A stretch of DNA of 64,000 nt. Origin: Cinnamomum chago (lineage: Eukaryota > Streptophyta > Magnoliopsida > Laurales > Lauraceae). The notes beneath the pieces are model-generated. The model ran no database searches and had not been told where the DNA came from. It saw only the letters and a program-made list of their open reading frames with translations. The translations under genes were made by a program, and so were the position numbers. Positions 61,192 to 64,000 of the stretch are shown in pieces. Numbering within the stretch: the first letter of the stretch is position 1; every line of letters starts with the position of its first letter. The DNA is taken from NCBI GenBank assembly GCA_038049695.1, contig CP142451.1, positions 69,518,001 through 69,582,000 of the forward strand. Reading direction: 5' to 3'.

Positions 61192-61676
61192 GAAGATGGC
61201 CTCAGGTCAATCATAAAGTGGGTTACTTGAGAAAGAGGACTCTTTTGCTGAGTTTGATGAAGATGAAGAGTCAATTGAGTTGACAGATTTTGTAGTCCTG
61301 CCTTTTCGAGTCTTGTTGCTTTTCTTTCTTTGAGGCTTTGATGTGAGAACTATGAGACCACGCCTTTGTGTTGAAGACGATCCCTCGCTTGTCCTTTTTG
61401 ATTGACTTCGAGTTTGTGGGCGTGATTGACCTTCAGAGGTAACCATTACTGCCACAGTAGTCATTGGGATCTTAGGTGTTTTGAAAACGCACTTAAGATT
61501 TGATGACTTCATTAGAGGTGCAAATCGGGATCCAAGAGCCGGGGTGTCCTTTGCCACATGAATCTTGCCCCCAGCATGTGGCATCTTCTTTAGATCAAAT
61601 GGTGACACACTCCCGAACACTAGAGTAGGTGGGGCCACGGCAACTATGCGGATGATTTCTGGTGCCAATTTGACTT

Positions 61677-63380
61677 AGAGTGCTGCTTCAGCAATAACGA
61701 TCACCTTGCGACTGTTGAATGCAACATTGATTATTGATTCCATTTTCCCCCATGCATTTCCAACATACGTAGGATTTAGTTAAAAGAATCAATAAATCCT
61801 TCCAAGATGAGAGGAAGAGTATGTCCCACTAGGTGTGCCAAAAATTTGTACACAATAAATTCATGCATAAATAAAGAAATGCACCAAAATTCATTGGATA
61901 CAAACTTCCCTCCATTTAATGGGAGGTTTTACATTCAATTTTGTGGGATCATCATACTCCCGATCGTGAGAACTCATCGATCGTTAATTACATCCTCAAT
62001 GGAAAACCTCTGATTATCAAGACATTGACTCAAATAAATTTACAAAGAAAATACAGGAATGAAATAAATAAATAAATAAAAATTAACAAGTTCCTGCTCT
62101 TCGCCATTGCTGTCAGAAGTAGTTCTTTAGATTTCACCTAGATCTACATGATCATTTCCCGATTGAGTTCATGAATTGATGAATTTGACGATGATTTTTT
62201 TAGTGGGTCATCCCTTGTATTTTATTGGCCCATTAGAATTATGTTCATAATGGACTTAAAATGGTCAGGCCTCACTATAAAACAGGTTGAATTGGGTAGG
62301 TTGACCCACACCTTATGATTACATGTTTGACCTTTTCTCTTTGAGAGATTTTTTTTTTGAAATTTGAAAAGTGGTGGTTTGGGCTCCCTTGTATCAAGGA
62401 GAAGTTCTTAACTTCCTCCCTTTTATCTCTTTAAACTTCTTATACCCAATTCATACGTAGAAAGTTAGAATTGCTCGGAGATTGAAGAAGTTTGCATTAG
62501 GAATACGAACACCTTGTAGAGATCAACAGTGAGGTATGTTTGCCTTCTTTTTTTTTTTTATCATTTAGTATTCTCATTTGTATTGATTAAAATTACATGT
62601 CAATCTATATATATATATATATATATTTTTTTTATACGATCACATTTCAATTTTTTTTAGCCAATATTGCAACCCAAATTTTTTGGTCATCATCATATTC
62701 AAATTTCTGCTAAAATTAGGGTTGTAACTTAGTTCAATTTCCAATCATTACTTGGGCTGATTTTGGTCTATTGTTTTGACCCAGATTTGACCTATAAGTC
62801 TTGGCAAGGTTTTGACCTATAAGTATAGTTTGATTTAGACTTGTAATTTTGTCGTGATGTATATTTATAATTCTGATCTAATTTAGGCTTGTAATTCTAG
62901 CCCAGTTATGGCCTATTTTTGACCTATCATTCTGGCCTGATTCGGGCCCTAAACCTAGCCTGATTTAAACCCAAAATCTGGCCTGATCTAGATTGCAATT
63001 GAAACCAATTACAACAGTACATCTTTGGTTAGTACTTTAGGCACCTCCTTAGGCCTGTCGTTGTGCTCACCAATTTTATTTTTTTTTTGACTGGTATGTG
63101 CTGGCTTTTTTTCTTTTAACCCATTATCATGACCACTTCAAGTCAATATTGTGATTATTATTCAGCCCTTTTTAACCTATATTTGGGCTATAGTTTTGAC
63201 CCATGTCCAGGCGGGATTTAACTTGATTTCTGATTCATTCGAAACTATAATTTGGACGTTTTTTATAACTAAATTTTGAGCTCATTTTCAGCCAATATTT
63301 GAACAATATTTCAGACCAATTCTGTCCAATTTTTTATTCATAATCAGCCTTATTTTTACTATTGTTCGGATTGATTTTCA
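61677..63380. other. Noncoding region 5' of the Tat gag
   Basis: I see no gene. It may be the leader and LTR of the Tat element. From about 62750 the phrases gacctataa and ggcctgatttaggc recur irregularly. An (AT)n run lies at 62606-62626. Confidence 0.4.
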
Positions 63381-63570
63381 ACCCATTTATAGAAACCAGT
63401 TTAGGTCAAAGTTTCACCCATTCAGAGAAATCAGTTTGGGTCAAGGTTTAAGGGTCATTGTAACCTATTTAGAGAAAACAGTTTGGGTCAAGATTTAGGG
63501 GTCAAGGTTTAACCCATTTAGAGAAAACAGTTTGGGTCAAGGTTCAACCCATTTAGAGACACAGATTGGG
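63381..63570. repeat. Five imperfect tandem repeats of 35-50 bp
   Basis: Each unit starts acccattTAGAGAAA-like and continues cagtttgggtcaaggtt. Starts are near 63380, 63418, 63461, 63511 and 63547. Unit length varies because an extra aggggtcaaggttta piece is present in the middle units. Confidence 0.7.
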
Positions 63571-64000
63571 TTGGCTTATAAACCCATTGGTAATCAATAG
63601 ACCAATGTAGGCAATCATGCTAGAAGAGTGTAAATTTCAGTATTTTCTTGGGTTGGTTTTGGTCTATAATTCTGATTCAATTTTTGAACCATAAATCTGG
63701 TCTAGTTTAGAATTATAGGTCTAGAATAGTACTAGCCTGACTTGAAGTTATAATTATGGCCTGAATTAGGCCTAAAATCTGTCTTAGATTAGACCCCATA
63801 TTTTGACCTGATTTGGACCCAAAACCTAGCCAGACTCAGGCCCAAATTCTGTCTTAAATTAGACCCAATATTCTTGCCTGATTCAGTGAACATTTGAAGT
63901 ACACCCAGCCTAATTCCAATTACTGACTGGGCTGTCTCTTTACCCATAGAGAACCTATTCATAGGACCTATTTATTTAGAAAAATCCTGCTTGTTTGTTT
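63571..64000. other. Noncoding tail of the window
   Basis: I see no gene. Dispersed gacctgatttggaccc-type phrases continue to the edge. Confidence 0.4.

Larger units (their letters stand above)
51208..61676 (-). mobile_element. Tat-lineage Ty3/gypsy element, split by a solo LTR
   Basis: Minus-strand order: gag leader and gag (61668-60430; FLAHFVALCGD, GAAFTWYSHLP), zinc-knuckle region (60273-59932; CKYHRMTNHKTVDC), linker, protease (about 55480-55365; MLDCGSTVNLIPL), linker (LLRRPWLHENGIIPSTLHQ), RT (53947-53030; FMDGFSGYNKI), first RNase H (to 52407), second archaeal-type RNase H (52349-52030; SLIVHGDSQLFVNQL), zinc finger and integrase (51800-51208; GLDIIGPI, TDNGTPF). The double RNase H marks the Tat/Ogre group. 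The integrase is cut at 51208, and no LTR of its own is identified in the window. It is broken in several places. A solo LTR splits it at 56421-59409. Confidence 0.88.

Noticed and set aside
1-64000. tRNA, rRNA and other structural RNA genes
   Set aside because: No convincing cloverleaf or rRNA segment was seen. The tRNA-Met-like phrases are primer-binding sites of LTR elements.

Overview
The window is nuclear DNA of a flowering plant, most likely one with a large genome. It is dominated by LTR retrotransposon fossils (Ty3/gypsy Tat-lineage and chromovirus types, and Ty1/copia), RNase H-bearing and RRM-ORF1 plant LINEs, hAT-like MITEs and one large Mutator-like (MULE) DNA transposon. The only convincing host gene has long, repeat-filled introns. 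The species cannot be named from the sequence alone; a magnoliid or other large-genome woody angiosperm would fit, but that is inference.

Layout. 1-17 kb: layered fossils. A plant LINE on the minus strand (about 2.4-7.8 kb, with its probable first ORF at 12.3-13.9 kb) is split by an LTR copy (5720-7481, GCAGT target repeats) and probably by a Tat-type gypsy fragment (about 7.86-11.65 kb). A decayed chromovirus follows at 14-16.6 kb. 17.1-26.4 kb: a gypsy-like element that keeps two LTRs and a gag remnant. It contains a copia element (19154-24512) and a TIR element (about 24661-25742). 29.7-38.9 kb: six exons (minus strand) of the N-terminal half of a mitochondrial-type AAA ATPase. Introns 3 and 4 carry copia fragments, a MITE, a tandem duplication and SINE/LINE-tail repeats. 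The exons with the Walker motifs were not found in this window.

39.1-46.1 kb: the most interesting object, a MULE of about 7 kb lying just upstream of the AAA gene. It carries two convergent spliced genes. One encodes a plant mobile domain (PMD) protein (plus strand). The other encodes a 902-codon transposase (minus strand) with a FAR1-like zinc domain, an Asp/Asp/Glu core, a SWIM finger and a C-terminal OTU-type cysteine protease domain. Its noncoding parts hold three arrays (7, 7 and 6 units) of a 16-bp dyad, CGG-N10-CCG, repeated at exactly 33-bp steps. One array is in the first intron of each gene and one lies between their 3' ends. I know of no description of such arrays.

46.7-64 kb: more LTR copies and a large Tat-lineage gypsy element on the minus strand (about 51.2-61.7 kb). 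It is split by a solo LTR of about 3 kb (56421-59409, TCATC target repeats) and bordered on the left by a chimeric pair of LTR fragments. The last 2.3 kb is noncoding and repeat-rich.

The PMD gene and the transposase-OTU gene appear to form one mobile unit, with the dyad arrays as candidate shared binding sites or structured intronic RNA. The AAA gene is unrelated host machinery that now has this unit in its 5' flank.
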